Source of the DNA: an uncultured Oscillospiraceae bacterium
GTDB taxonomy: Bacteria; Bacillota; Clostridia; Oscillospirales; Acutalibacteraceae
DNA: 6,053 nucleotides
Assembly (NCBI GenBank): GCA_902461995.1
Contig: CABQAA010000137.1
Coordinates: 1-6,053 of the forward strand
Reading direction: 5' to 3'
Of the stretch, positions 1 through 5,251 are shown piece by piece. The notes under the pieces were generated by a model. It was given only the letters and a program-made list of their open reading frames with translations. It did no database searches and had not been told where the DNA came from. Both the position numbers and the translations under genes were made by a program. The stretch's first letter is position 1, and every line of letters starts with the position of its first letter.

Positions 1-3
1 ATG

Positions 4-38
4 AAAAAAGCCTGATGGAATATCCATCAGGCTTTTTT
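4..38 (-). terminator. Intrinsic terminator of the cupin gene, probably bidirectional
   Basis: A perfect 9-bp stem, GCCTGATGG (10-18) with CCATCAGGC (24-32), encloses a 5-nt loop. It is flanked by A6 (4-9) and T6 (33-38), so the hairpin has a U-tract when read in either direction. It lies 23 bp past the leftward cupin stop codon, so it most simply ends that transcript. It could also end a rightward gene arriving from outside the window. The sequence just beyond the T-run resembles that at the terminator at 3363-3399. Confidence 0.9.
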
Positions 39-60
39 GGTGTCTATGTCGGGGGACGTG

Positions 61-477
61 TTATTCGCTGTAGTCCGCGTCGGCTTTGGTGGGGTGGATG
101 GTGCCGTGGGGATGATGGGGCGGGGCGTAGATGGAGGACAGCTTGAGCGGGCTGCGGCCGGTGTTGACGATGTTGTGCCAGGTCCCGGCCGGCACAAAGA
201 CGCCGCTGCCCCGGCACAGACACCGCCGGTAGTCCATGAGCTCCTCGCCGGTACCCATACACACCGCGCCCTGGCCTTCCTCCACCCGGATGAATTGGTC
301 GGTATCCGTATGCCGTTCCCGGCCGATTTCGCCTCCGATCGGGATGCACATCAGCGTCATCTGCAGGTAACCGCCGGTCCAAAAGGCGGTGCGGAAATTC
401 GGATTCTGCCGGGCCGCACAGGGGATGTCCGCGGCAAAAGGCGCGGGACCGTGATCACATCCCTGAGAACAGTTCAT
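61..477 (-). CDS. Single-domain cupin protein, clostridial type
   Basis: This is a 138-residue soluble protein with one small beta-barrel cupin domain. Cupin motif 1 spans about residues 48-70 (GGEIGRERHTDTDQF, then EEGQG). Motif 2 spans about 92-106 (GVFVPAGTWHN, with His101). The usual HxHxxxE metal site is replaced by HxDxDQ (His56, Asp58, Asp60, Gln61), and the C-terminus is His-rich (APPHHPHGTIH, 118-128). From memory, this matches a widespread family of short clostridial cupins with DQF and APPxHPxGT signatures and no assigned substrate; sugar-isomerase-like names for it are only fold-level. I chose ATG at 477 because AGGAGG lies 8 nt upstream (486-491). An adjacent in-frame TTG at 480 is the alternative start. 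The gene is monocistronic, divergent from the hydrogenase gene, and followed by the terminator at 4-38. Fold assignment is firm, function unknown. Confidence 0.9.
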   Translation of the reverse strand: MNCSQGCDHGPAPFAADIPCAARQNPNFRTAFWTGGYLQMTLMCIPIGGEIGRERHTDTDQFIRVEEGQGAVCMGTGEELMDYRRCLCRGSGVFVPAGTWHNIVNTGRSPLKLSSIYAPPHHPHGTIHPTKADADYSE

Positions 478-509
478 CAAAAAGGCCTCCTTTTCAAACG
501 TTTCTTTCC

Positions 510-538
510 AGTATATGCCGATCCGACTGGTTTGCCCA
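510..538 (-). promoter_or_regulatory. Candidate promoter of the cupin gene
   Basis: On the minus strand, TATACT (515-510) is preceded by a 17-nt spacer and TGGGCA (538-533, four of six matches to TTGACA). Transcription would start near 503 and give a leader of about 25 nt with the AGGAGG site. Spacing is ideal but the -35 is weak. It is assigned from sequence alone. Confidence 0.4.
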
Positions 539-645
539 CATATCCTATTCAGGCGGGCTAAGACAGGTTTCTGATGGGATGCTCACGGGACGCGTCTCAT
601 GTTTGAGCTTTATAGGTTACAGAATTTAAAAACTTACCTATTTTT

Positions 646-672
646 TTGAAATTATGGGGAATATAATACAAT
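646..672 (+). promoter_or_regulatory. Candidate promoter of the hydrogenase-ferredoxin operon
   Basis: This AT-rich stretch holds TTGAAA (646-651), a consensus TATAAT (662-667) and an overlapping TACAAT (667-672). TTGAAA to TACAAT leaves a short 15-nt spacer; TTGAAA to TATAAT leaves only 10 nt, so TATAAT would need a poor -35 around 639-644. The -10 region is convincing but the exact pairing is not settled. Transcription would begin around 675-680, giving a leader of about 50 nt. Confidence 0.45.
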
Positions 673-678
673 AGGAAG

Positions 679-691
679 GCCGGGACCCGGC
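679..691. promoter_or_regulatory. Short odd-length palindrome at the hydrogenase transcript start
   Basis: GCCGGG-A-CCCGGC is a perfect 6+1+6 palindrome just downstream of the hydrogenase -10 elements, at the expected transcription start. It could be a small operator. As RNA it could fold only into a short GC stem at the 5' end. It is GC-rich like the genome in general, so chance is a real possibility. Confidence 0.2.
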
Positions 692-726
692 TGGTTACGA
701 TATCTGATAAAAAGAGGGGACACATA

Positions 727-1950
727 ATGACATTTGATGAGCTGTATCACACCATGCTCCGGCAGAATCCGGCCGGCGGGCCCATTCTCGACGCGGACCC
801 CCATCATCTGGACTGCCTGCTGCACCCGGAGCGGTATCCCCCGGTGCTGCATATCGCCTCCTGCGATCCCTGCAAGGAAGACGGCGCCTGTCTGAGAAGC
901 TGTATTTTCGACGCGATTGTCCGCCGGGATGACGGGAGTTTGTCAATCGATGCCGAACGCTGCGCAGGGTGCGGGGCCTGCATCGATGCCTGTCAAAACG
1001 GCAATCTGACGGCAAGCCGCGATATCCTTCCCGCCATGAAAGCGGTACGGGAACCGGGGAAACACGCCTATGCGCTGATCGCACCGGCATTTTTGGGGCA
1101 GTTCACCGAAGCTGTAACCCCCGGAAAGCTGCGGAGTGCCTTCAAGGCGCTGGGGTTCACCGGCATGGTGGAGGTCGCGCTGTTCGCGGATATTCTGACC
1201 TTGAAAGAAGCGCTGGAATTCGATCGGAATATCGTGCACGACGGCGATTATCAGCTGACGAGCTGCTGCTGTCCGATGTGGATCGCCATGATCCGGAAAA
1301 TCTATCATGAGTTGATGCCCCACGTGCCCGGTGCGGTATCGCCCATGATCGCCTGCGGCCGGGTCATCAAACAGCTCCATCCCGATGCGGTGACGGTTTT
1401 TGTTGGTCCCTGTCTAGCGAAAAAAAGCGAGGCGAGAGAACCCGATGTTGCAGAGGCGGTCGATTACGTCCTGACCTTTCAGGAGATGCAGGATATTTTG
1501 GAGGCGGCCGGGATCGATCCGGCCTCTCTGCCCGAAAGCGAGAAGGACCATTCCTCCCGGGCGGGAAGGATTTATGCCCGGACGGGCGGCGTCAGCGAGG
1601 CGGTGCGGAAAACCGTGGAACAGCTGAGTCCGGACCGGGTTCCTGCCGTCCGGACCCGCCAGGCCGATGGCGTACCTGCCTGCCGGGCCATGATAGAGGA
1701 ACTGAAAAACGGCACGGCGGACGCTAACTTCTTTGAAGGGATGGGCTGCCGTGGCGGCTGTGTGGGCGGGCCGAAAGCCATTCTGGATCGGGAGACGGGC
1801 CGGGAACTGGTCGACCGCTATGGAGAGGAGGCCACCTATCCGACACCGCTCCAGAATCCGTATGTGATGGAGCTTCTCCGCCGCCTTGGATTTGAAACGG
1901 TGGAGGATCTGCTGGGACACAACACCCTGTTTACCCGGGATTTTCGCTGA
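727..1950 (+). CDS. Monomeric [FeFe]-hydrogenase, short ferredoxin-like plus H-cluster form
   Basis: This 407-residue cytoplasmic iron-sulfur enzyme should interconvert 2H+ + 2e- and H2. An N-terminal two-[4Fe-4S] ferredoxin-like region has Cys46/49/55/59 (the first motif widened to Cx2Cx5Cx3C) and Cys79/82/85/89. The H-cluster domain follows from about residue 115. L1 is TSCCCPMW (178-185), L2 is VGPCLAKKSE (226-235) and L3 is FEGMGCRGGCVGG (336-348). Cys182, Cys229, Cys341 and Cys345 are the expected H-cluster ligands; Cys181 matches the proton-relay Cys. Differences from clostridial CpI are the third Cys in L1, Met for Gly before the Trp, and Gly227 where CpI has Met353. There is no N-terminal [2Fe-2S] or His-ligated domain, so it is smaller than CpI. 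From memory these variants resemble the less studied 'group B' hydrogenases; that subgroup is unverified. The start is ATG with AGAGGGGA (713-720) 6 nt upstream. A ferredoxin gene follows after 51 bp. A sensory or H2-uptake role is possible, but there is no PAS or kinase domain. Confidence 0.93.
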   Translation: MTFDELYHTMLRQNPAGGPILDADPHHLDCLLHPERYPPVLHIASCDPCKEDGACLRSCIFDAIVRRDDGSLSIDAERCAGCGACIDACQNGNLTASRDILPAMKAVREPGKHAYALIAPAFLGQFTEAVTPGKLRSAFKALGFTGMVEVALFADILTLKEALEFDRNIVHDGDYQLTSCCCPMWIAMIRKIYHELMPHVPGAVSPMIACGRVIKQLHPDAVTVFVGPCLAKKSEAREPDVAEAVDYVLTFQEMQDILEAAGIDPASLPESEKDHSSRAGRIYARTGGVSEAVRKTVEQLSPDRVPAVRTRQADGVPACRAMIEELKNGTADANFFEGMGCRGGCVGGPKAILDRETGRELVDRYGEEATYPTPLQNPYVMELLRRLGFETVEDLLGHNTLFTRDFR

Positions 1951-2001
1951 GGCGGCCGGGAACGCGGGATCCAATGCGGCAAGGAGAAAGAAGGTGACGA
2001 T

Positions 2002-2190
2002 ATGAAGGTATGGATCGACCGGGATGGCTGCATCAGCTGCGGGCTGTGCGCGACCACCTGTCCCGAGGTTTTCCGGATGGCGGACGACGGACTCGCGGAG
2101 GTGTATGGGGACGTGAGGGCAGACACCGAGGCGGGCGCGCAGGAAGCGGCCGACGGCTGCCCTGTGGAAGTCATCCATGTGGAGGCATAA
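2002..2190 (+). CDS. Small ferredoxin with a single [4Fe-4S] cluster
   Basis: This is a 62-residue acidic cytoplasmic electron carrier. CISCGLCATTCP gives Cys10, Cys13 and Cys16 as ligands, with Cys53 in GCPVEVI as the fourth. Only five cysteines are present, so one cluster is expected. The second cluster motif has degenerated into an acidic helix-like stretch, as in Thermotoga-type mono-cluster ferredoxins. Cys20 is retained, but the Cys43 that pairs with it in a disulfide in the Thermotoga protein is absent. The start is ATG at 2002 with AAGGTGA (1991-1997) 4 nt upstream; another AAGGAG at 1981-1986 is too distant. It follows the hydrogenase by 51 bp with no terminator between, so the two are very probably co-transcribed, and this is its likely redox partner. 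The operon ends at the hairpin at 2206-2240. Confidence 0.93.
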   Translation: MKVWIDRDGCISCGLCATTCPEVFRMADDGLAEVYGDVRADTEAGAQEAADGCPVEVIHVEA

Positions 2191-2205
2191 GGGCAAACCC
2201 AAAAC

Positions 2206-2240
2206 AGCGGCCCCCGGGGATTCATTCCCGGGGGCCGCTT
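2206..2240. terminator. GC-rich hairpin between convergent genes
   Basis: A perfect 13-bp stem pairs AGCGGCCCCCGGG (2206-2218) with CCCGGGGGCCGCT (2227-2239) around an 8-nt loop. It lies 15 bp past the ferredoxin stop and 4 bp past the leftward gene's stop (2244). The rightward U-tract is poor (TTGATTTA). Leftward, the stem runs into TGTTTTGGG. It most probably serves both convergent transcripts, with stem stability compensating for weak U-runs. Confidence 0.8.
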
Positions 2241-2243
2241 GAT

Positions 2244-3113
2244 TTATGGCGCGGGTGGGGGATCATTTATGATTAGTTCAGCCCGGTATGTAGCTCCATT
2301 TTGAACAGTCGTCTCTCCCATACGATATACATACGCGCGCAGACGAACCGGGCGGTTTTCCCGGTTCTCGGCCATGTCATAGCAGACCGTTTCGCTTTCC
2401 AAAACCGTATCGTCGGATGCACCCGGCGACAGAACCGGATACAGGTGCCGCTTTGGCTGTGACAGGACCCGGCAGAGCCTGGACGGCCCCTGTTCCAGGA
2501 AGTCCGCCTTCCAGTACACCCGCTCATTCCGGTTCATCGCCCGGCCGGTGCGAAAGCGGTACGCCGTTACATCGAATCCGGGCATGTGGTATACCGGCAG
2601 AATCTCCGACCAGTCGCGGTTGCCCCCGGCCAGAACGGGATTGCCGAATACGCGGGTCTGGCCGATTTCCGCCTTTCCCTCCCGCATATACAGCGTGGCG
2701 GTTGTGCTGTACCGTTTTTTGGGGGACCAAAGATTGGGACGCTCCTGGCCGTTCATCTGTATGCTGTCGATTTGGAAAACATGCACCCGCACCGTGGCGG
2801 CCTCAAATGTCCGGCCATCCGCCTCGGCATCGCTCCAACGGACCGGGGAGTCTCCCTGCGTATAGCAGAAAAAACCGCCTTCGGGTTGATCGCAGACGCC
2901 GGGGTCGACGAGCGGCTCGATCCGCCCGGCATCCGTTTCCCATACGGTATACAGGCCGTTTGCGGCGCGGTCCAATCGGAGCAGGCCGTCGGCGTCCACC
3001 CGAATCCGACCGTTTTGAGGCATCAAAAGCACCAAAATCCCGATGAGAAGCGCCAGAAGCAAAAGCACCGTCCCGATCATCACCGTCCGCTTAAGAGGTT
3101 TCGTCATGTTCAT
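2244..3113 (-). CDS. Membrane-anchored extracytoplasmic protein of unknown function
   Basis: I do not recognise this 289-residue protein. Residues 1-10 are basic (Lys5, Lys8, Arg9). A strongly hydrophobic segment of Leu, Ile and Val at about 11-31 follows, without a clear signal-peptidase site, so it looks like an N-terminal anchor with the rest outside the membrane. The remaining 255 residues are rich in aromatic, Arg, Thr and Val residues in alternating patterns suggestive of beta strands. They contain four cysteines (74, 83, 214, 244) and end in a Pro-rich tail (NDPPPAP). No catalytic motif is visible. ATG 3113 is given here; ATG 3107, two codons in, is about as likely because the only Shine-Dalgarno candidate, GGTGG (3117-3121), lies 3 nt from the first and 9 nt from the second. 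The gene is monocistronic with its own upstream promoter (3286-3313) and meets the ferredoxin operon tail to tail. Frame and anchor are secure; function is open. Confidence 0.8.
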   Translation of the reverse strand: MNMTKPLKRTVMIGTVLLLLALLIGILVLLMPQNGRIRVDADGLLRLDRAANGLYTVWETDAGRIEPLVDPGVCDQPEGGFFCYTQGDSPVRWSDAEADGRTFEAATVRVHVFQIDSIQMNGQERPNLWSPKKRYSTTATLYMREGKAEIGQTRVFGNPVLAGGNRDWSEILPVYHMPGFDVTAYRFRTGRAMNRNERVYWKADFLEQGPSRLCRVLSQPKRHLYPVLSPGASDDTVLESETVCYDMAENRENRPVRLRAYVYRMGETTVQNGATYRAELIINDPPPAP

Positions 3114-3229
3114 TCGCCACCGTCGTCAATATGGTGTGTAGTTCGCACTCCGGAATTCCCAACGGGCTGTCTCGTTAAAGGTATACTGAAAAGCATTGGC
3201 GTTATTTTGCGTTTTTCCGGACTAAGCAT
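3110..3229 (-). CDS. Possible 39-residue upstream ORF (doubtful)
   Basis: An ATG at 3229 opens an uninterrupted 39-codon frame. Its TGA stop (3112-3110) overlaps the ATG at 3113 of the membrane protein gene in an ATGA arrangement typical of translational coupling. It would sit within the leader of the transcript from the promoter at 3286-3313. The predicted peptide starts MLSPEKRK and is polar, with no membrane segment. Against it, no Shine-Dalgarno sequence precedes the ATG or the internal ATG (codon 12), and a frame of this length is not rare by chance. It is listed because of the exact overlap, not because coding is shown. Confidence 0.2.
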   Translation of the reverse strand: MLSPEKRKITPMLFSIPLTRQPVGNSGVRTTHHIDDGGE

Positions 3230-3266
3230 GTCAGCAGATCGACAAGTTTTAAAAAAATTTACACAT

Positions 3267-3307
3267 CGTTTCAATACAACTTAGAATTATATCAAAACGT
3301 TTCAATA
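3267..3307. repeat. Two direct copies of CGTTTCAATA, 31 bp apart
   Basis: CGTTTCAATA occurs at 3267-3276 and again at 3298-3307, a 31-bp period close to three helical turns. The right copy is the right arm of the spacer palindrome. The left copy lies at about +3 to +12 of the predicted transcript. This could place two protein-binding sites on the same DNA face around the promoter. The left copy is not itself palindromic. Confidence 0.5.
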
Positions 3308-3313
3308 TATCAA
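3286..3313 (-). promoter_or_regulatory. Promoter of the membrane-anchored protein gene
   Basis: On the minus strand, TTGATA (3313-3308, five of six matches to the -35 consensus), a 16-nt spacer and a perfect TATAAT (3291-3286) form a strong sigma-70-type promoter. TG one base upstream of the -10 makes it an extended -10 as well. Transcription should start near 3279, which leaves a leader of about 165 nt before the ATG at 3113. A palindrome fills the spacer. Confidence 0.7.
3288..3309. promoter_or_regulatory. Operator-like palindrome inside the promoter spacer
   Basis: A 22-bp imperfect palindrome is centred between 3298 and 3299. The half-sites TATAT-N2-AAAC and GTTT-N2-ATATA mismatch at only two positions per arm. 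It spans the promoter spacer and overlaps the edges of both the -10 and the -35, so a bound protein would block RNA polymerase. The AAACGTTT core recalls LacI/GalR-family operators, but that link is only a resemblance, and no such regulator is encoded in the window. Confidence 0.45.
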
Positions 3314-3362
3314 CAATAAAATTATAGAAGTTTATAGTCTATGATTTTGTTTAGTAAAATAA

Positions 3363-3399
3363 AAAACGCCTGGGATGGCAAATGCCATCCAGGCGTTTT
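3363..3399 (-). terminator. Intrinsic terminator of the amidohydrolase-HAD-VanZ/GtrA operon
   Basis: AAAACGCCTGG-G-ATGGC (3363-3379) pairs with GCCATCCAGGCGTTTT (3384-3399) around a 4-nt loop, with a single bulged G in one arm. Read leftward, the stem is followed by a T-run (complement of 3361-3366) and further AT-rich sequence. It lies about 40 bp past the stop at 3440. T4 on the other side allows some rightward activity, but no rightward gene ends here. Confidence 0.9.
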
Positions 3400-3439
3400 G
3401 TTGTCTATAACTGGGCATACAAGGGAAATCCGTATGCGA

Positions 3440-4384
3440 TTAGGATTCCGGTGTCTCTTCAGAGGCTCCGTCGGCCGGCTCCGTCTTTTTATCACCGCGG
3501 TTGAAGATGAAAAACTTGCTGAAAAAGTAGTTGATAATGATGACCAGAACGTTCGTGAAGACCTTGGCGAGGAGATTCTGCATGTGAAGCAGATCGACCA
3601 GCAGGAGCATACCGCCCATATCCACGACGTAGGACGCAGCACGTGCCCCGACAAACAGGGCAAATTCCCGCATCGCCGCCTTGGCGGAGGCTGTTTTGCT
3701 GCGGAAAACAAACAGTTTATTGGTTGCAAAAGCAAACAGGACAGCGAGAATCCATGCGGCGGTATTGCTGATGACGTTGACTAGGGTTTCGCCGAGCCCT
3801 GAAAGGAGCAGCAGCTTGTACAGCGGCAGATAAGTAACGATGTTCACCACCGTGGTCAGCACACCGAAGACGACATAGCTGACCGTTTCCCGGTTGACGA
3901 ATTTCGGAAACCGCCGCCACAGCCACCAAAACAAGGCGACACATAGCAGGGCGGTCAGAGAGGCCGATACGTTGAGAGCGCATTCCAGAACGGAAGGATG
4001 GCGTCCCGGAATCAGCACCTGCATTAATTCCGCCACAACCGCATAGAGAATGCAGACGGCCAGAGACAGGCCGTAACGCGCGCGGGGTCCTGCCCCCCGG
4101 AGCCTCAGGGCGTGCAAAAGCAGCAGCGCCAGGACGGCGTAACCGAGAAAAACAATGCCCGCGCAGACGATTTTACCGATGACAGCCGCGGATGCAGGGG
4201 AGAGGCCGTCTTTGAGCATCGCGTTGACAAGAGAGCGCCCCACCTCGGCTACCATATCCAGCAGCTGCAGCGTTACCGTGCGGTTCTGTACAGACAGAAT
4301 CAGCATGGCGGCAATCCACAAAGCGGATGGCAGCCATATAACCCACGGTTTTCTCTTGAAATTTTGTGTGGATGATTGGTCCAT
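3440..4384 (-). CDS. VanZ-like / GtrA-like fusion membrane protein
   Basis: This 314-residue polytopic membrane protein joins two families usually found as separate proteins. Residues about 12-158 are VanZ-like. They have predicted membrane segments near 14-31, 71-92, 104-124 and 136-158, and the signature ELMQVLIPGRHPSVLECALN (119-138). The usual Asp of that signature's DxxxN part is Glu here (ECALN). Residues about 160-296 are a GtrA-like four-helix unit (about 167-190, 200-222, 242-264, 272-293), with the family's Asn-containing loops ATNKLFVFRSK (220-230) and NYFFSKFFIFNR (285-296). A charged cytoplasmic-looking tail ends the protein. GtrA proteins are associated with moving lipid-linked sugars for surface polysaccharide modification; VanZ was first known for low-level teicoplanin resistance. 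An envelope role is therefore inferred. ATG at 4384 is chosen, with GAAAGG about 10 nt upstream; an in-frame TTG at 4402 would add six residues. It starts 33 bp after the HAD gene and is the last gene of its operon. Confidence 0.87.
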   Translation of the reverse strand: MDQSSTQNFKRKPWVIWLPSALWIAAMLILSVQNRTVTLQLLDMVAEVGRSLVNAMLKDGLSPASAAVIGKIVCAGIVFLGYAVLALLLLHALRLRGAGPRARYGLSLAVCILYAVVAELMQVLIPGRHPSVLECALNVSASLTALLCVALFWWLWRRFPKFVNRETVSYVVFGVLTTVVNIVTYLPLYKLLLLSGLGETLVNVISNTAAWILAVLFAFATNKLFVFRSKTASAKAAMREFALFVGARAASYVVDMGGMLLLVDLLHMQNLLAKVFTNVLVIIINYFFSKFFIFNRGDKKTEPADGASEETPES

Positions 4385-4417
4385 TTTTATCGCGCCTTTC
4401 AAGTGGGGTGGCGGTTT

Positions 4418-5197
4418 TTACGGCTGGATGCCTGTCCAGGGGGCCAGAGCGGCAGCTACCCCATGTTCGGAGAGCGGCAGTGTGACACGGTCGGCGGCCG
4501 CCTTGATGGGATCCACCGCGTTTCCCATCGCGATGCCCACGCCTGCGTAGGAAATCATGTCGAGATCGTTCATGCTGTCGCCGAAAGCGAGGCTGTTTTC
4601 GCGCGGAATATCCAGCGCTTCTAAAACCCGCCGCAGGCCGTCCGACTTGGAACAACCGCCCGGAACCGCTTCGAAATAGTCGGGATGCTCGATGACGTGG
4701 AGCCCGGACAGCAGCGCCTTCAGATCGCCGCTGTAGGGACAAAAGTAGGTGAGTTTGGTGATGACTTCGTCCGGATACCGGGCCAAGAAATCATCCCCCT
4801 GTTCCGTTTTGGTCCAGGAGAACCGCGTCTTTCCCCGGGTAGCGACCTGAAACATCGCGGTTTCACCCTCCAGCACACAGATATCCCCGCTGCGGGCACT
4901 GTAATCGATTACGTTCCGGATCGTTTCTTTAGACAGCATCCGCCGGTGAAGAACGGTGGTTCCTAGGGTGATATGAGCGCCGGCCCCCGCCACGATGCCG
5001 TCAAAGCCGATATCCAGAATAGCGGGATACAAAAACGCGGCCGATCGTCCAGTGCAGAGAAACGCGTAGTTGCCCTGGCGGCGGAACGCCCGGATCGCGT
5101 CCCGGTCGGCCGCTGATGGCGGGGCGTTGCCGACAGCCAGGGTACCGTCCAGATCAAAAAAGGCGGCGTAGGGGCCGGATGGCAGCGAAGCGGACAT
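4418..5197 (-). CDS. HAD-superfamily hydrolase, Cof type (class IIB)
   Basis: This is a 259-residue soluble phosphatase-like protein. All four HAD motifs are present. Motif I is FFDLDGTL with nucleophile Asp15 and acid/base Asp17. Motif II is CTGRS (48-52). Motif III is Lys184 in GCSKSDGLRR. Motif IV is GDSMNDLDM (206-214) with Mg-binding Asp207 and Asp211. The cap inserted between motifs II and III (about 85-180), with ITKLTYF at 146-152, fits the Cof/IIB class. Such enzymes dephosphorylate sugar phosphates, flavin mononucleotide or other small phosphoesters; the substrate cannot be told from sequence. The start is ATG 5197 with a perfect AGGAGG (5205-5210) 7 nt upstream. It lies 54 bp after the amidohydrolase stop and 33 bp before the VanZ-GtrA gene, all leftward, so one operon is likely. 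Confidence 0.93.
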   Translation of the reverse strand: MSASLPSGPYAAFFDLDGTLAVGNAPPSAADRDAIRAFRRQGNYAFLCTGRSAAFLYPAILDIGFDGIVAGAGAHITLGTTVLHRRMLSKETIRNVIDYSARSGDICVLEGETAMFQVATRGKTRFSWTKTEQGDDFLARYPDEVITKLTYFCPYSGDLKALLSGLHVIEHPDYFEAVPGGCSKSDGLRRVLEALDIPRENSLAFGDSMNDLDMISYAGVGIAMGNAVDPIKAAADRVTLPLSEHGVAAALAPWTGIQP

Positions 5198-5251
5198 GCG
5201 GAGACCTCCTGATAGATTCCAAGAATGAGATGAGACGGGGCAGCCGCCCGG

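Larger units (their letters stand above)
3114..3439. other. 325-bp AT-rich intergenic region with regulatory signals
   Basis: The AT content of this stretch, especially 3240-3366, contrasts sharply with the GC-rich genes. From right to left it holds the terminator of the VanZ-GtrA operon (3363-3399), a leftward promoter with an operator-like palindrome (3286-3313), a second copy of the CGTTTCAATA element (3267-3276), and an approximately 165-nt leader that includes the doubtful 39-codon frame. I see no tRNA, no riboswitch I can name, and no protein-coding gene on the plus strand. Confidence 0.7.

Noticed and set aside
581..608. GCTCA/TGAGC inverted repeat and GACGCGTC palindrome in the divergent region
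   Set aside because: The arms are only 5 and 4 bp with no clear relation to either promoter; chance is sufficient.
1414..2202. 262-codon open frame on the minus strand, opposite the hydrogenase and ferredoxin
   Set aside because: It lies antisense to two genes with clear motifs. Its product is Arg/His/Pro-rich with no recognisable domain, and it has no ribosome-binding site; long antisense frames are expected in GC-rich DNA.
2586..3284. 232-codon plus-strand frame across the membrane-protein gene and its promoter
   Set aside because: The minus-strand frame has a coherent membrane anchor, stop and terminator. The plus-strand product has no domain and runs through the promoter region.
3267..3307. 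Repeat pair considered as a CRISPR or attachment-site remnant
   Set aside because: There are only two 10-bp copies, no spacer array, no cas, integrase or transposase gene, and the position fits promoter control better.
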